Source of the DNA: Williamsia maris
Lineage (GTDB): Bacteria; Actinomycetota; Actinomycetes; Mycobacteriales; Mycobacteriaceae
NCBI RefSeq assembly: GCF_024171815.1
Contig: NZ_JAMTCJ010000003.1
Location: 992,001 to 1,056,000, forward strand
DNA: 64,000 bases
Direction of reading: 5' to 3'
The translations under genes and the position numbers were made by a program. The notes below the pieces were generated by a model. It worked only from the letters and a program-made list of their open reading frames with translations, was not told where the DNA came from and did no database searches. This document shows, piece after piece, positions 19,137 to 26,902 of the stretch; the stretch's first letter is position 1; each line of letters begins with the position of its first letter.

Positions 19137-19161
19137 CACCTCCGGCACAGAGCCGGAGGTG
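19137..19161 (+). terminator. Intrinsic-type hairpin terminator after the methyltransferase
   Basis: A perfect 10-bp stem (CACCTCCGGC with GCCGGAGGTG) and a 5-nt loop, 30 nt after the stop. There is no U-tract, as is common in GC-rich actinobacteria. Confidence 0.65.
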
Positions 19162-19192
19162 GCCTCGTGAGCGGCAGATCGTCGTCGAGCCA

Positions 19193-19201
19193 CTAAGTTA
19201 G
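19193..19201. promoter_or_regulatory. CTAAGTTAG palindrome upstream of the FadD5-like gene
   Basis: A 9-bp palindrome (CTAA-G-TTAG). Its TAAGTTA core recurs, on the other strand, in the palindrome at 22951-22961 in front of the double-TetR gene. Confidence 0.4.
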
Positions 19202-19245
19202 CGGGCATTCTGCACGAACCCGTCCTCGACGTGCTGGTTCCGCAG

Positions 19246-19251
19246 TAGCGT
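19246..19251 (+). promoter_or_regulatory. -10 hexamer TAGCGT, leaderless
   Basis: Six bases before ATG 19258; no ribosome binding site is visible. Confidence 0.6.
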
Positions 19252-19257
19252 GGCGGC

Positions 19258-20835
19258 ATGGAAGAACCGTTCCCCCGACACCTCGAACCTCTGGTCTCCC
19301 AGCGACACACCTGGGTCAACCAGGTGCGTATGCACGCGGTCATGCGCCCCGACGAGCCGGCGCTGCGCTTCCTGGGCGCCGCCACCACCTGGCGTGAGCT
19401 CGACACGCGGATGAGTCGTCTCGCCGCGGCATTGGACGCACGTGGGGTGAGCGCCGGCGACCGCGTCCTGGTGCTGACCCTCAACCGCCCGGAGTTCTTC
19501 GAGACGGTCCTGGCCGTCAACGCACTCGGCGCGATCGCGGTCCCGGTGAACTTCCGCATGGCCCCGCCCGAGGTGGTCCACCTCGTCACCGACACGGGTG
19601 CGCGCGCGATCGTCCACGAATCGGTGTTCGATCCCCTCATCGCCGCGGTCGGGGCGCTGCCGGGTGGGGCGACGGAGCTGCGTGTCCGCATCGGCGGGGC
19701 CGACGGGGACGCGCTCGACTACGACGCGCTCGTGGCCGAGGACCGCGAGCTCCCGCCGGTCGACGTACCGGAGACGTCGCCCGCGGTGATCATGTACACC
19801 TCGGGGACAACCGGGGCGCCCAAGGGTGCGGTGCTCACCCACATCAACCTGCAGGCGCAGGCTTATCACAACCTCGTCGCACCGGGAGTCGTCGATCACG
19901 AGGCCGTCGCGGCGGTCGCGGTGCCGGTGTTCCACATCGCTGCGCTCGGTGTCATCTCGTCGTGCCTGCTCGACGGCGTGTGCACGATCATCCTGCCGAT
20001 CGGCCAGTTCGACCCCGCGGCGACGCTCGACGTCATCGAGCGCGAGCGGATCACCACGATGTTCATGGTGCCCGCGCAGTGGCAGCTGGTGATCGCCGAA
20101 CAGCGTTCCCGTCCACGTGATCTCGCGCTGCGATTCCTGTGGTGGGGCGCGGCGCCCGCCTCGCAGACGCTGCTCGCGGCGATGGCCGACACGTTCCCGG
20201 AGGCGACCATCTGCGCGGTCTTCGGTCAGACGGAGATGTCGCCGGTCACCTGCACCCTCACCGGCGAGGACACCCACCGCAAGATCGGTTCGGTCGGCCG
20301 GGTGATCCGCACCATGGCCGCCCGGATCGTCGACCCGGACATGAACGACGTCGCCCCCGGTGAGGTCGGAGAGATCGTCTACCGCGGCCCCAATCTCATG
20401 AGCGGCTACTGGAACCGGCCGGAGGCGACCGCAGATGCGTTCGCGGGCGGGTGGTTCCACTCCGGCGACCTCGTCCGCGCCGACGACGAGGGCTTCGTCT
20501 ACGTGGTCGACCGTGCCAAGGACATGATCATCTCCGGCGGAGAGAACATCTACTGCGTCGAGGTGGAGAACGCCGTGGCCGCGCACCCGTCGGTGCGCGA
20601 GGTCGCCGTCATCGGCCGTCCGGACGAGAAGTGGGGCGAGGTGGTCGTCGCCGTCGTGGCCACCGCCGCCGACACCGAGGCGCCCACCGTGCCGCAGATC
20701 CGCGAGTTCCTCGACGGTCGGCTGGCCCGCTACAAGCACCCCACCGAGATCGTGCTCGTCGACGAGCTGCCCCGCAACGCGGCAGGCAAGGTCTCCAAAC
20801 CCCATGTGCGACAGGCGACAGGAGTCCTGCGATGA
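19258..20835 (+). CDS. Long-chain acyl-CoA synthetase, FadD5-like
   Basis: The product is 525 aa. Adenylation motifs: P-loop IMYTSGTTGAPKGAVLTH, AVFGQTEMSPVT, GWFHSGDLVRADDEGFVY, DMIISGGENIYCVEVENAV, and catalytic Lys in RNAAGKVSK. The N-terminal QRHTWVNQVRMHAVMRPDEP and VPAQWQLVIAEQ follow mycobacterial FadD5 from memory. It makes acyl-CoA from a free fatty acid. The gene overlaps the acyl-CoA dehydrogenase by ATGA, so activation and first oxidation are coupled in one operon. Confidence 0.88.
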   Translation: MEEPFPRHLEPLVSQRHTWVNQVRMHAVMRPDEPALRFLGAATTWRELDTRMSRLAAALDARGVSAGDRVLVLTLNRPEFFETVLAVNALGAIAVPVNFRMAPPEVVHLVTDTGARAIVHESVFDPLIAAVGALPGGATELRVRIGGADGDALDYDALVAEDRELPPVDVPETSPAVIMYTSGTTGAPKGAVLTHINLQAQAYHNLVAPGVVDHEAVAAVAVPVFHIAALGVISSCLLDGVCTIILPIGQFDPAATLDVIERERITTMFMVPAQWQLVIAEQRSRPRDLALRFLWWGAAPASQTLLAAMADTFPEATICAVFGQTEMSPVTCTLTGEDTHRKIGSVGRVIRTMAARIVDPDMNDVAPGEVGEIVYRGPNLMSGYWNRPEATADAFAGGWFHSGDLVRADDEGFVYVVDRAKDMIISGGENIYCVEVENAVAAHPSVREVAVIGRPDEKWGEVVVAVVATAADTEAPTVPQIREFLDGRLARYKHPTEIVLVDELPRNAAGKVSKPHVRQATGVLR

Positions 20836-21968
20836 GACTGACCGACGAACAGCGCGAGTTCGGCGCGGCGGTCGACGCCTTCTGCCGACGCGAGGCGGGC
20901 AGCCGCGACCAGCGTGACGCGCTGACCGACGGCGGCGCCGAGGCCCACAGCGACACCCTGTACCGGAAGCTGGCCGATCTCGGCTACCTCGGCATCACCA
21001 TCCCCGAGGAGTTCGGCGGCGCGGCCGGCGACGCCACGGACATGGTCATCCTGCTCGAACACCTGATCAAGAACCTCGCCCCGGTCGGCGGGATCGGGCC
21101 GACGATCATCACCGCCGCGGCCTACGAGAAGTTCGGCACCGACGAACAGAAGAAAGCGATCCTGTCCGGTGTCGTGGCCGGCGACTCACTGTCGATCTCG
21201 ATGTCGGAGCCGGGTGCCGGATCCGACGTCGGTGCGCTGACGTGCAAGGCCGAGCGAACGGCGTCGGGGTGGCGGGTCAACGGCCAGAAGACCTGGTGCT
21301 CGAACGCGCACTTCGCGAGCACCATCCTGCTGGTGGCGCGGACGTCGTCGGACGGCGGCAAGCACGAGGGCCTGACCATGTTCAGCGTCCCGGCCGGGAC
21401 CCCCGGGCTGACCATCTCCGGCATCGACACCCTCGGCGGACGCGAGGTGAACGACCTCTACTTCACCGATTGCGAACTGCCCGAGGATGCGGTGGTCGGC
21501 GAGGTGGGACAGGGCTGGGGTCAGCTGATGGCCGGGCTCAACACCGAGCGACTCATCCTCGCCGCGATGCAACTCGGTGCGGCACAACGGGCGTTCGACG
21601 ACACCCTGACCTTCGTCACCGAGCGGCATCAGTTCGGCCGCCCGGTCGGCAGCTTCCAGGCGTTGCGACACCGACTGGCCGACCACGCCACCGAGATCGC
21701 CTGCACCAAACTGCTCGTCTACGACGTCGCCGCGCAGGTCTCGGAGAACCCGGCGGCGCTGCTGCCCCGGCAGGCGTCGATGGCGAAACTCAAGGCCACC
21801 GAGACCGCCAAGGCGATGGCGATCGACGGGATGCAGATGATGGGCGGGTACGGCTATGCCACCGAGTTCGACATGGAGCGGATCATGCGGTCGTCGATCA
21901 TCTCCACCGTCTACGGCGGTACCAACGAGATCCAACGCGACATCATCGGCAAGACCTACGGGCTCTGA
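20832..21968 (+). CDS. Acyl-CoA dehydrogenase, isovaleryl/long-chain-type active site
   Basis: The product is 378 aa from the ATG overlapping the fadD stop. FAD-dependent: SMSEPGAGSDVGALTCKAER, VNGQKTWCSNAHFA, and GGYGYATEFDMERIMR. At the usual catalytic-Glu position the protein reads VYGGTNEIQ, with Gly in place of Glu. A Glu is instead present in GLNTERLIL, the location used by isovaleryl-CoA and long-chain dehydrogenases. It introduces a 2,3-double bond into an acyl-CoA, probably the product of the adjacent FadD. Its end is 1 nt from the convergent oxygenase gene. Confidence 0.9.
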   Translation: MRLTDEQREFGAAVDAFCRREAGSRDQRDALTDGGAEAHSDTLYRKLADLGYLGITIPEEFGGAAGDATDMVILLEHLIKNLAPVGGIGPTIITAAAYEKFGTDEQKKAILSGVVAGDSLSISMSEPGAGSDVGALTCKAERTASGWRVNGQKTWCSNAHFASTILLVARTSSDGGKHEGLTMFSVPAGTPGLTISGIDTLGGREVNDLYFTDCELPEDAVVGEVGQGWGQLMAGLNTERLILAAMQLGAAQRAFDDTLTFVTERHQFGRPVGSFQALRHRLADHATEIACTKLLVYDVAAQVSENPAALLPRQASMAKLKATETAKAMAIDGMQMMGGYGYATEFDMERIMRSSIISTVYGGTNEIQRDIIGKTYGL

Positions 21969-21969
21969 G

Positions 21970-22884
21970 TCAGACGAGAGCCCGCCCGTGGCGTACCCGC
22001 AGGCGCATGTCGGCCAGCAGCGCACGGTAACCGAGGCCGCGCAGCGGCCCGGGGACTGCACGCGCGAGGAGGTGGTGCGCGCGCATCAGCGCGGCGAAAC
22101 GGTCGTCGTCCCGGTCGCTCCAGGACAGCCCCATGATGTCGCGGAACCGTGGCGCCAGCATGCCCACGGTGACGAATCGGTGGTAGCGCGCGACCGGACG
22201 AGGAACGGGCACGAAGGAAAGATCGATGATCCCGCCGAGGTATTCGCGCAGGCGTTCGTCGAGCAGCGTCAACTCGTCCACCCGCGCGACCCACAGGTCG
22301 TCGAAGTCCTCGACGGTGGCGGGCCACATGTCCGGGGTCACCTGCAGCGTCGTCGCCAACGGGGCGCTCTCGGAGTAGAAGACCGCACGCTGCCGCGCCG
22401 ACATCGCGCCCCGCAGGATGAGATGGGTGTCCTCGAACCCGACATAGAGGCACATGGCCACCCAGAGCTGCAGGTTGCGATCGAATGCGTTGTACCGCAC
22501 AGGGCTGGCCTCGGTCGAACGGACTTGCCGGTGTTGACGATTGACCGCCGTGCGGTAGACCTCCCGGTCGGTGTCGGAGCCCAGCACGGCCACTGCGAGG
22601 TAGGTGAAGGTGGTGCGGGCCCGCTTGATCGGGTGTTCGGTCACCGCGCCGGAGTGCACCCGGGACTCGACGACCCCATGGCCGACGGCACGATCGCTGA
22701 GCTGCATGACCACGTTGGCCGCGCCTGCGAACGCCGACATCGTCTCGAGCGAGTCCGCCAGTCGCGTCACCGTTCCCGTGGGGCGCGGCGCGGTGTGCAC
22801 ACGGATGCGGTAGCCGGCGTCGACGAGCCACTCGTAGGATCGTCGAGGCTTCTCGGTCCTCGGTTGCGTCGCTTCGGTGCTCAC
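21970..22884 (-). CDS. MpaB/latex-clearing-protein-type oxygenase (DUF2236)
   Basis: The product is 304 aa from GTG with AGGAGG 7 nt upstream. Matches DUF2236: ETMSAFAGAANVVMQLSDRA, HPIKRARTTFTYLAVAVLG, VNRQHRQVRS, RYNAFDRNLQLWVAMCLYVG. Characterised relatives bind heme and include rubber oxygenase Lcp and MpaB, which cleave unsaturated isoprenoid or fatty chains. The heme ligand here is probably one of the conserved His residues. No signal peptide is visible. Divergent from the double-TetR gene, which likely controls it. Confidence 0.82.
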   Translation of the reverse strand: MSTEATQPRTEKPRRSYEWLVDAGYRIRVHTAPRPTGTVTRLADSLETMSAFAGAANVVMQLSDRAVGHGVVESRVHSGAVTEHPIKRARTTFTYLAVAVLGSDTDREVYRTAVNRQHRQVRSTEASPVRYNAFDRNLQLWVAMCLYVGFEDTHLILRGAMSARQRAVFYSESAPLATTLQVTPDMWPATVEDFDDLWVARVDELTLLDERLREYLGGIIDLSFVPVPRPVARYHRFVTVGMLAPRFRDIMGLSWSDRDDDRFAALMRAHHLLARAVPGPLRGLGYRALLADMRLRVRHGRALV

Positions 22885-22950
22885 AGTGGACCTCCTGCTC
22901 GACGGCAGGTCCGACGCTACCGCAGCAGCGTCGCCGTGGACAGAACATTC

Positions 22951-22961
22951 GTTAACTTAAC
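22951..22961. promoter_or_regulatory. GTTAACTTAAC palindrome, candidate operator of the double-TetR regulator
   Basis: An 11-bp palindrome (GTTAA-C-TTAAC) in the 92-nt gap between the divergent oxygenase and regulator genes. AT-rich within very GC-rich surroundings. Confidence 0.5.
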
Positions 22962-22976
22962 CGGCAGGGGTGACCG

Positions 22977-24161
22977 ATGACCGAGCCCGTACAACGCCGT
23001 CGACCCCGGGATCGAAGGGCCCAGATCGAGCGGGTCGCCGCTCTCGAGTTCGCCGATCGCGGGTTCCTCGCCGCGAGTGTCGACGAGATCGGCGCGGCGG
23101 TCGACGTGTCCGGTGCGGCGCTGTACCGCCACTTCCCCAGCAAGTACGCGCTGTTCCGCCACGTCATCGACACCTACACCGACGTGTTCTGTGCCGCACT
23201 GGAGTCCGCGGTGTCCGATGCCGACGCACCGCCCCGCGATCGCGTCGACGCCATCCTCCGCAGCGCGCTGCGGGTGTCGGTGGACCGCCGCGACTCGGGG
23301 TCGATGTTTCGCTGGGAGCAGCGTTTCCTCGAGCCCGCCGACCGTCGCCGGGTGCGGGACCGCCTGAACCACGCACTCCTGCCCATGCGGACGGCCGCCG
23401 CCGAGTTCCTCGCCGGACTCGACGCGGACGAGATCGAGTTGCGCTGCATCGGCGCGATCGCGGTGATGGGGAGCGTCACCGCGCATCGGACCCGCCTCGC
23501 GGTCGGTGAGATCGAGGGCGTCCTGCTGCCTGCGGCGTGGCGGGTGCTCGACCGCCGCGCCGACGCCGGCGGCCTCGCGCCGGTCTCGCACACCTCCGCC
23601 GCGACACTGGGCACCGACCGGGAGAACACCATCCTCGTCCACGCGGTGGATCTGTTCTTCGAGAGGGGTTTTCACGCGGTCGCGATGGCCGACGTCGCCG
23701 CCGCCTCGGCGATCGCGCCGTCGGGGATCTACCGCTACTTCGCGAACAAGGACGAACTCCTCTACCGGGCATTCCTGCGTGCCGGCGACCTCAATGCCGA
23801 GGCCATCGCCGAGGCCTCGGCCGTCGCCGACGACCCGTCGGCCGCCCTCGACGCGCTCTGCGCGGCCTACATCGGACTGTGTTTCTCGGGTAGTCGTCTG
23901 ATGACGCTGTACTTCCGGGAGGCAGGCAGCCTGCCCGCCGACTCACGACGCCGGCTCGCCGCGGTCCAACGCCGACAGGTCGACGACTACGTGCGACTGC
24001 TCCGCGCGGTCGAGCCCGCGGTCACCGTCGCGCGGGCGCGATTCCTGGTGCACGCGGGTATCGCGGTCATCTTCGATGTGGGACGCAGCCGGAGGTTCAC
24101 GCTCGCAGCGGATTTCCAACACCTCACCCACGCGTTGTTCACGGCGGTGCTGCGCCCCTGA
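22977..24161 (+). CDS. Tandem (double) TetR-family regulator
   Basis: The product is 394 aa, about twice a TetR protein, ATG after a GGGG site. Two complete TetR units lie in one chain. Unit 1: helix-turn-helix FLAASVDEIGAAVDVSGAAL with YRHFPSKYALF at about residues 20-65. Unit 2: FHAVAMADVAAASAIAPSGI with YRYFANKDELLY at about 225-265. Each is followed by a helical ligand-binding-type region. A single chain may mimic a dimer and bind a near-palindrome. Neighbours suggest control of the oxygenase and the FadD5-like operon. Confidence 0.88.
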   Translation: MTEPVQRRRPRDRRAQIERVAALEFADRGFLAASVDEIGAAVDVSGAALYRHFPSKYALFRHVIDTYTDVFCAALESAVSDADAPPRDRVDAILRSALRVSVDRRDSGSMFRWEQRFLEPADRRRVRDRLNHALLPMRTAAAEFLAGLDADEIELRCIGAIAVMGSVTAHRTRLAVGEIEGVLLPAAWRVLDRRADAGGLAPVSHTSAATLGTDRENTILVHAVDLFFERGFHAVAMADVAAASAIAPSGIYRYFANKDELLYRAFLRAGDLNAEAIAEASAVADDPSAALDALCAAYIGLCFSGSRLMTLYFREAGSLPADSRRRLAAVQRRQVDDYVRLLRAVEPAVTVARARFLVHAGIAVIFDVGRSRRFTLAADFQHLTHALFTAVLRP

Positions 24162-24170
24162 CCGGTCAGG
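24157..24170. other. 14-bp palindrome between convergent genes
   Basis: The sequence CCTGACCGGTCAGG contains both stop codons of the convergent TetR and luciferase-like genes. It has no loop, so a terminator role is weak; it may be chance from two facing TGA codons. Confidence 0.3.
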
Positions 24171-25014
24171 CGAGTCCGAGCTGGCCCGCCCGCTTCGCGA
24201 GATAGCCACGCGCCTTGTCGATGTCGTCGTCCGGGACGCCGTAGAGCACCAGGGTGACGCCGAGACCCTCCCAGCGCGCCAGCTTCTCGGGATCGGGCCT
24301 GCCGTCGAGCGCGACGATCTGCGGCGCACCGTCTCGACCGTGCTCGGCCCAGATCTTGTGCAGCAGGCGGATCGAGTCGTCGATCTCGGTGTCGGCGGGG
24401 GTGGTGAGCCAGCCGTCGGCGTTCTTGGCGATCCAGGTGAAGTTCTTCTCGGTGGCACCCGCACCGACGATCACCGGGACGCCGGGCTGCTGGGTGGTCT
24501 TGGGCCACGCCCACGACGGCCCGAAGTTCACGAACTCGCCGTCGTAGGACGCCTCCTCCTCCGACCACAGGGCCCGCATCGACTCCAGGTACTCGCGCAA
24601 CATGGTCCGGCGCCGCTTCGGCGGGACCTTGTGGTCTCCGAGTTCGTCGAGGTTCCACCCGAACCCGACGCCGAGGGTCACCCGTCCGTCGGAGAGGTGG
24701 TCGAGCGTCGCGATCTGCTTGGCCAACGTCAGCGGATCGGACTGCACGGGCAGCGCGACCGCGGTGCCGAGTCGGATGCGTGTGGTGACCGCAGCGGCGG
24801 CGCTCAGCGACACCCACGGGTCGAGGGTGCGCATGTAGCGGTCATCGGGTAGCGAGGAGTCCCCGGTCTGCGGGTGCGCCGCGTCGCGACGGGTGGGGAT
24901 GTGACTGTGCTCGGGGACGAAGTACGCAGCGAATCCCGCCTCCTCCACCAACGGCGCCAGCACCGCGGGACGCAGTCCCCGATCGCTCGTGAACTGCACG
25001 ATTCCGTATTCCAT
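24166..25014 (-). CDS. LLM-class F420-dependent oxidoreductase
   Basis: The product is 282 aa. Luciferase-like TIM barrel: FVPEHSHIPTRRDAA, TTRIRLGTAVALPVQSDPLT, KQIATLDHLSDGRVTLGVGF followed by GWNLDEL, and VPVIVGAGATEKN. The pattern fits mycobacterial F420-linked enzymes of the TIGR03619 type. It uses F420H2 or F420 for a hydride transfer on an unknown substrate. Convergent with the double-TetR gene. Confidence 0.87.
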   Translation of the reverse strand: MEYGIVQFTSDRGLRPAVLAPLVEEAGFAAYFVPEHSHIPTRRDAAHPQTGDSSLPDDRYMRTLDPWVSLSAAAAVTTRIRLGTAVALPVQSDPLTLAKQIATLDHLSDGRVTLGVGFGWNLDELGDHKVPPKRRRTMLREYLESMRALWSEEEASYDGEFVNFGPSWAWPKTTQQPGVPVIVGAGATEKNFTWIAKNADGWLTTPADTEIDDSIRLLHKIWAEHGRDGAPQIVALDGRPDPEKLARWEGLGVTLVLYGVPDDDIDKARGYLAKRAGQLGLA

Positions 25015-25067
25015 CGCCTGCCGACCTCCGCTGCCACACCAGGCAAGACGCCTGACTGGACACCAGT

Positions 25068-26183
25068 CTAGGCATTTGTGCAGTCACAGGAAAGACCCGG
25101 TACCTCCGAGGCGGGGACGGTGACGTCGACCAGCGGGTCGGCGTCACGGAAGATCCCGTTCGCACTGCTGGTCCGACTCAGCGCGTCCGCGGCCAACACC
25201 ACCGCGGCCGAGGTCCAGCAACTCTTCTCCACCGGCCACCGCTTGCCGTCGGAGAACACCAGACCGGTCCAGTACGACCCGTCCGGATCACGCAGGTGCT
25301 GCATGTCGGCGAACAACCGCGTGGCGTCGGCGTCGTCGCCCAGGCAATTCATGGCCAACACCAGCTCGCATGTCTCGGCGCCGGTGACCCACGGGCGGTG
25401 ATCGACACAGCGGATGCCGAGATCGGCGACGACGAACTCGTCCCATCGATCGGCGATCAGTTCCTGACCGGCGCGGCCGCGGACGGCGCCGCCCAACACC
25501 GGGTAGTACCAGTCCATCGAGTGATCCGACGGCGGGGCGAAACGGTCGGTGTGGGCACGCAGCGCGTGACCGAGTCGCAGTTGTGCGTGTCGCCAGGCGG
25601 GTGCGGGCTGCTTCATCTCGTCGGCGATCGCGGCGGCACAACCCAGGGCCTGATGGATGCTGGCACTGCCGGTCAACATCGCGGCGTCGAAGACGGATCC
25701 GTCGGCCGGGTCGAACGCGACGCCCGAGGTGGGCAGCGGATACTTGCCGCCCCACCGGATCTGGCCACCCGGAGCCTGGAACCGCACCACCAGTTCGATG
25801 GCCGACCAGACGGTCGGCCACAGGCGTTCGAGGAAGCGCGTGTCACCGGTGATCAGGTAGTGATGCCAGACGCCCACCGCGAGATAGGCGCAGAAGTTCG
25901 CGTCGGTGTTGGCGTCGGCGACGGTCCCGACGACGGTCCGGATGGCCCACGAACCATCGGGACGCTGTGTGCGACGGGACCATTCGTAGGCCGCCTCCGC
26001 CTCCGGGTGACGTCCGGTGACCGACAGGGCCATCGCCGACTCGATGTGGTCCCACGGATCGGTCTGGCCACCGGGGAACCACGGCATCGCGCCCGTCGGC
26101 TCCTGCATCGCGGCTATCGCGGCACCGGTCTTGTCGCACTGGTCCTCGGTCAGCACGCCCGGGACATGCGGCACCCGCCTCAC
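25068..26183 (-). CDS. Alpha/alpha-toroid protein annotated as prenyltransferase/squalene-oxidase repeat-like
   Basis: About 371 aa from GTG 26183; a second GTG three codons downstream is possible, and no strong ribosome site helps. It lacks a signal peptide. Repeated helical hairpins with Trp- and Gly-rich turns are visible: MPWFPGGQTDPWDHIESAMA, RRTQRPDGSWAIRTVVG, VWHHYLITGDTRFLERLWPT, GGAVRGRAGQELIADRW, DPDGSYWTGLVFSDGKRW. This six-hairpin toroid is used both by prenyltransferase-like proteins and by glycoside hydrolases, and the sequence alone does not decide. It follows the methyltransferase by 5 nt in a GT4-methyltransferase-toroid operon, suggesting glycolipid or isoprenoid-glycan metabolism. 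Confidence 0.7.
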   Translation of the reverse strand: MRRVPHVPGVLTEDQCDKTGAAIAAMQEPTGAMPWFPGGQTDPWDHIESAMALSVTGRHPEAEAAYEWSRRTQRPDGSWAIRTVVGTVADANTDANFCAYLAVGVWHHYLITGDTRFLERLWPTVWSAIELVVRFQAPGGQIRWGGKYPLPTSGVAFDPADGSVFDAAMLTGSASIHQALGCAAAIADEMKQPAPAWRHAQLRLGHALRAHTDRFAPPSDHSMDWYYPVLGGAVRGRAGQELIADRWDEFVVADLGIRCVDHRPWVTGAETCELVLAMNCLGDDADATRLFADMQHLRDPDGSYWTGLVFSDGKRWPVEKSCWTSAAVVLAADALSRTSSANGIFRDADPLVDVTVPASEVPGLSCDCTNA

Positions 26184-26188
26184 GCGTC

Positions 26189-26902
26189 TCAGGCGGGCTT
26201 GTGCAGGTAGAGCACCACGGACTTGCCGACCAACGGGTTCAGCGCCCGCTCGGTGAGCCGTGTGGCAGCGGGGGCGCTCATCATGTCCCACACCAGCAGC
26301 TTGTGGTACGCCTTCACCAGCGGGTTGTCGTTGTTCTCCACGCCCACAGCACATTTGAGCCACCAGTACGGGGCGTGCAGTGCGTGCCTGTGATCGGTGC
26401 CGACCACCTCGAGGCCCGCCGCCGACACCTTCGCCGCGAGCTCGCTCGCCTTGTAGATCCGGACGTGGCCACCCTCGTTCGCGTGGTATTGATCGGAGAA
26501 CGCCCAACAGACCTTCTCCGGCCAGTACCGCGGCACGGTCACCGCGGCGTGGCCGCCGGGCGCGAGCACGCGGGCCATCTCGGCGATGGCGTCGGTGTCG
26601 GCCGGGACGTGCTCGAGGATCTCCGACATCAGCACGACGTCGAATGCGTTGTCCGCGTACGGGAGATGCAGCGCGTCGCCGACCTCGGTGCGCGCCTTGG
26701 CCGATGCGGGGACCTGCTCCTCGGCGATCATGGCGTCGAACATCTCCGACACCTCGGCCATGTCCGAGTCGGACTGGTCGAAGGCGATGACATCGGCTCC
26801 GCGGCGGAACATCTCGTAGGAGTGCCGTCCCTGCCCCGCACCGATGTCTATCGCCTTGGTCCCGGCGGTCACCCCGAGACGGTCGAAATCAACGGTCAGC
26901 AC
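26189..26902 (-). CDS. Class I SAM-dependent methyltransferase
   Basis: The product is 237 aa. I start at GTG 26902, which has AAGGAG at ideal distance; the longer in-frame ORF would overlap the glycosyltransferase gene further. SAM motif AIDIGAGQGRHSYEMFRRG, acidic VIAFDQSDSD, motif AFDVVLMSEILEHV, and LAPGGHAAVTVPRYWPEKVC. Reaction is methyl transfer, the acceptor perhaps a sugar or lipid made by the neighbouring GT4 enzyme. It overlaps the end of that gene by 14 nt. Confidence 0.87.
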   Translation of the reverse strand: MLTVDFDRLGVTAGTKAIDIGAGQGRHSYEMFRRGADVIAFDQSDSDMAEVSEMFDAMIAEEQVPASAKARTEVGDALHLPYADNAFDVVLMSEILEHVPADTDAIAEMARVLAPGGHAAVTVPRYWPEKVCWAFSDQYHANEGGHVRIYKASELAAKVSAAGLEVVGTDHRHALHAPYWWLKCAVGVENNDNPLVKAYHKLLVWDMMSAPAATRLTERALNPLVGKSVVLYLHKPA

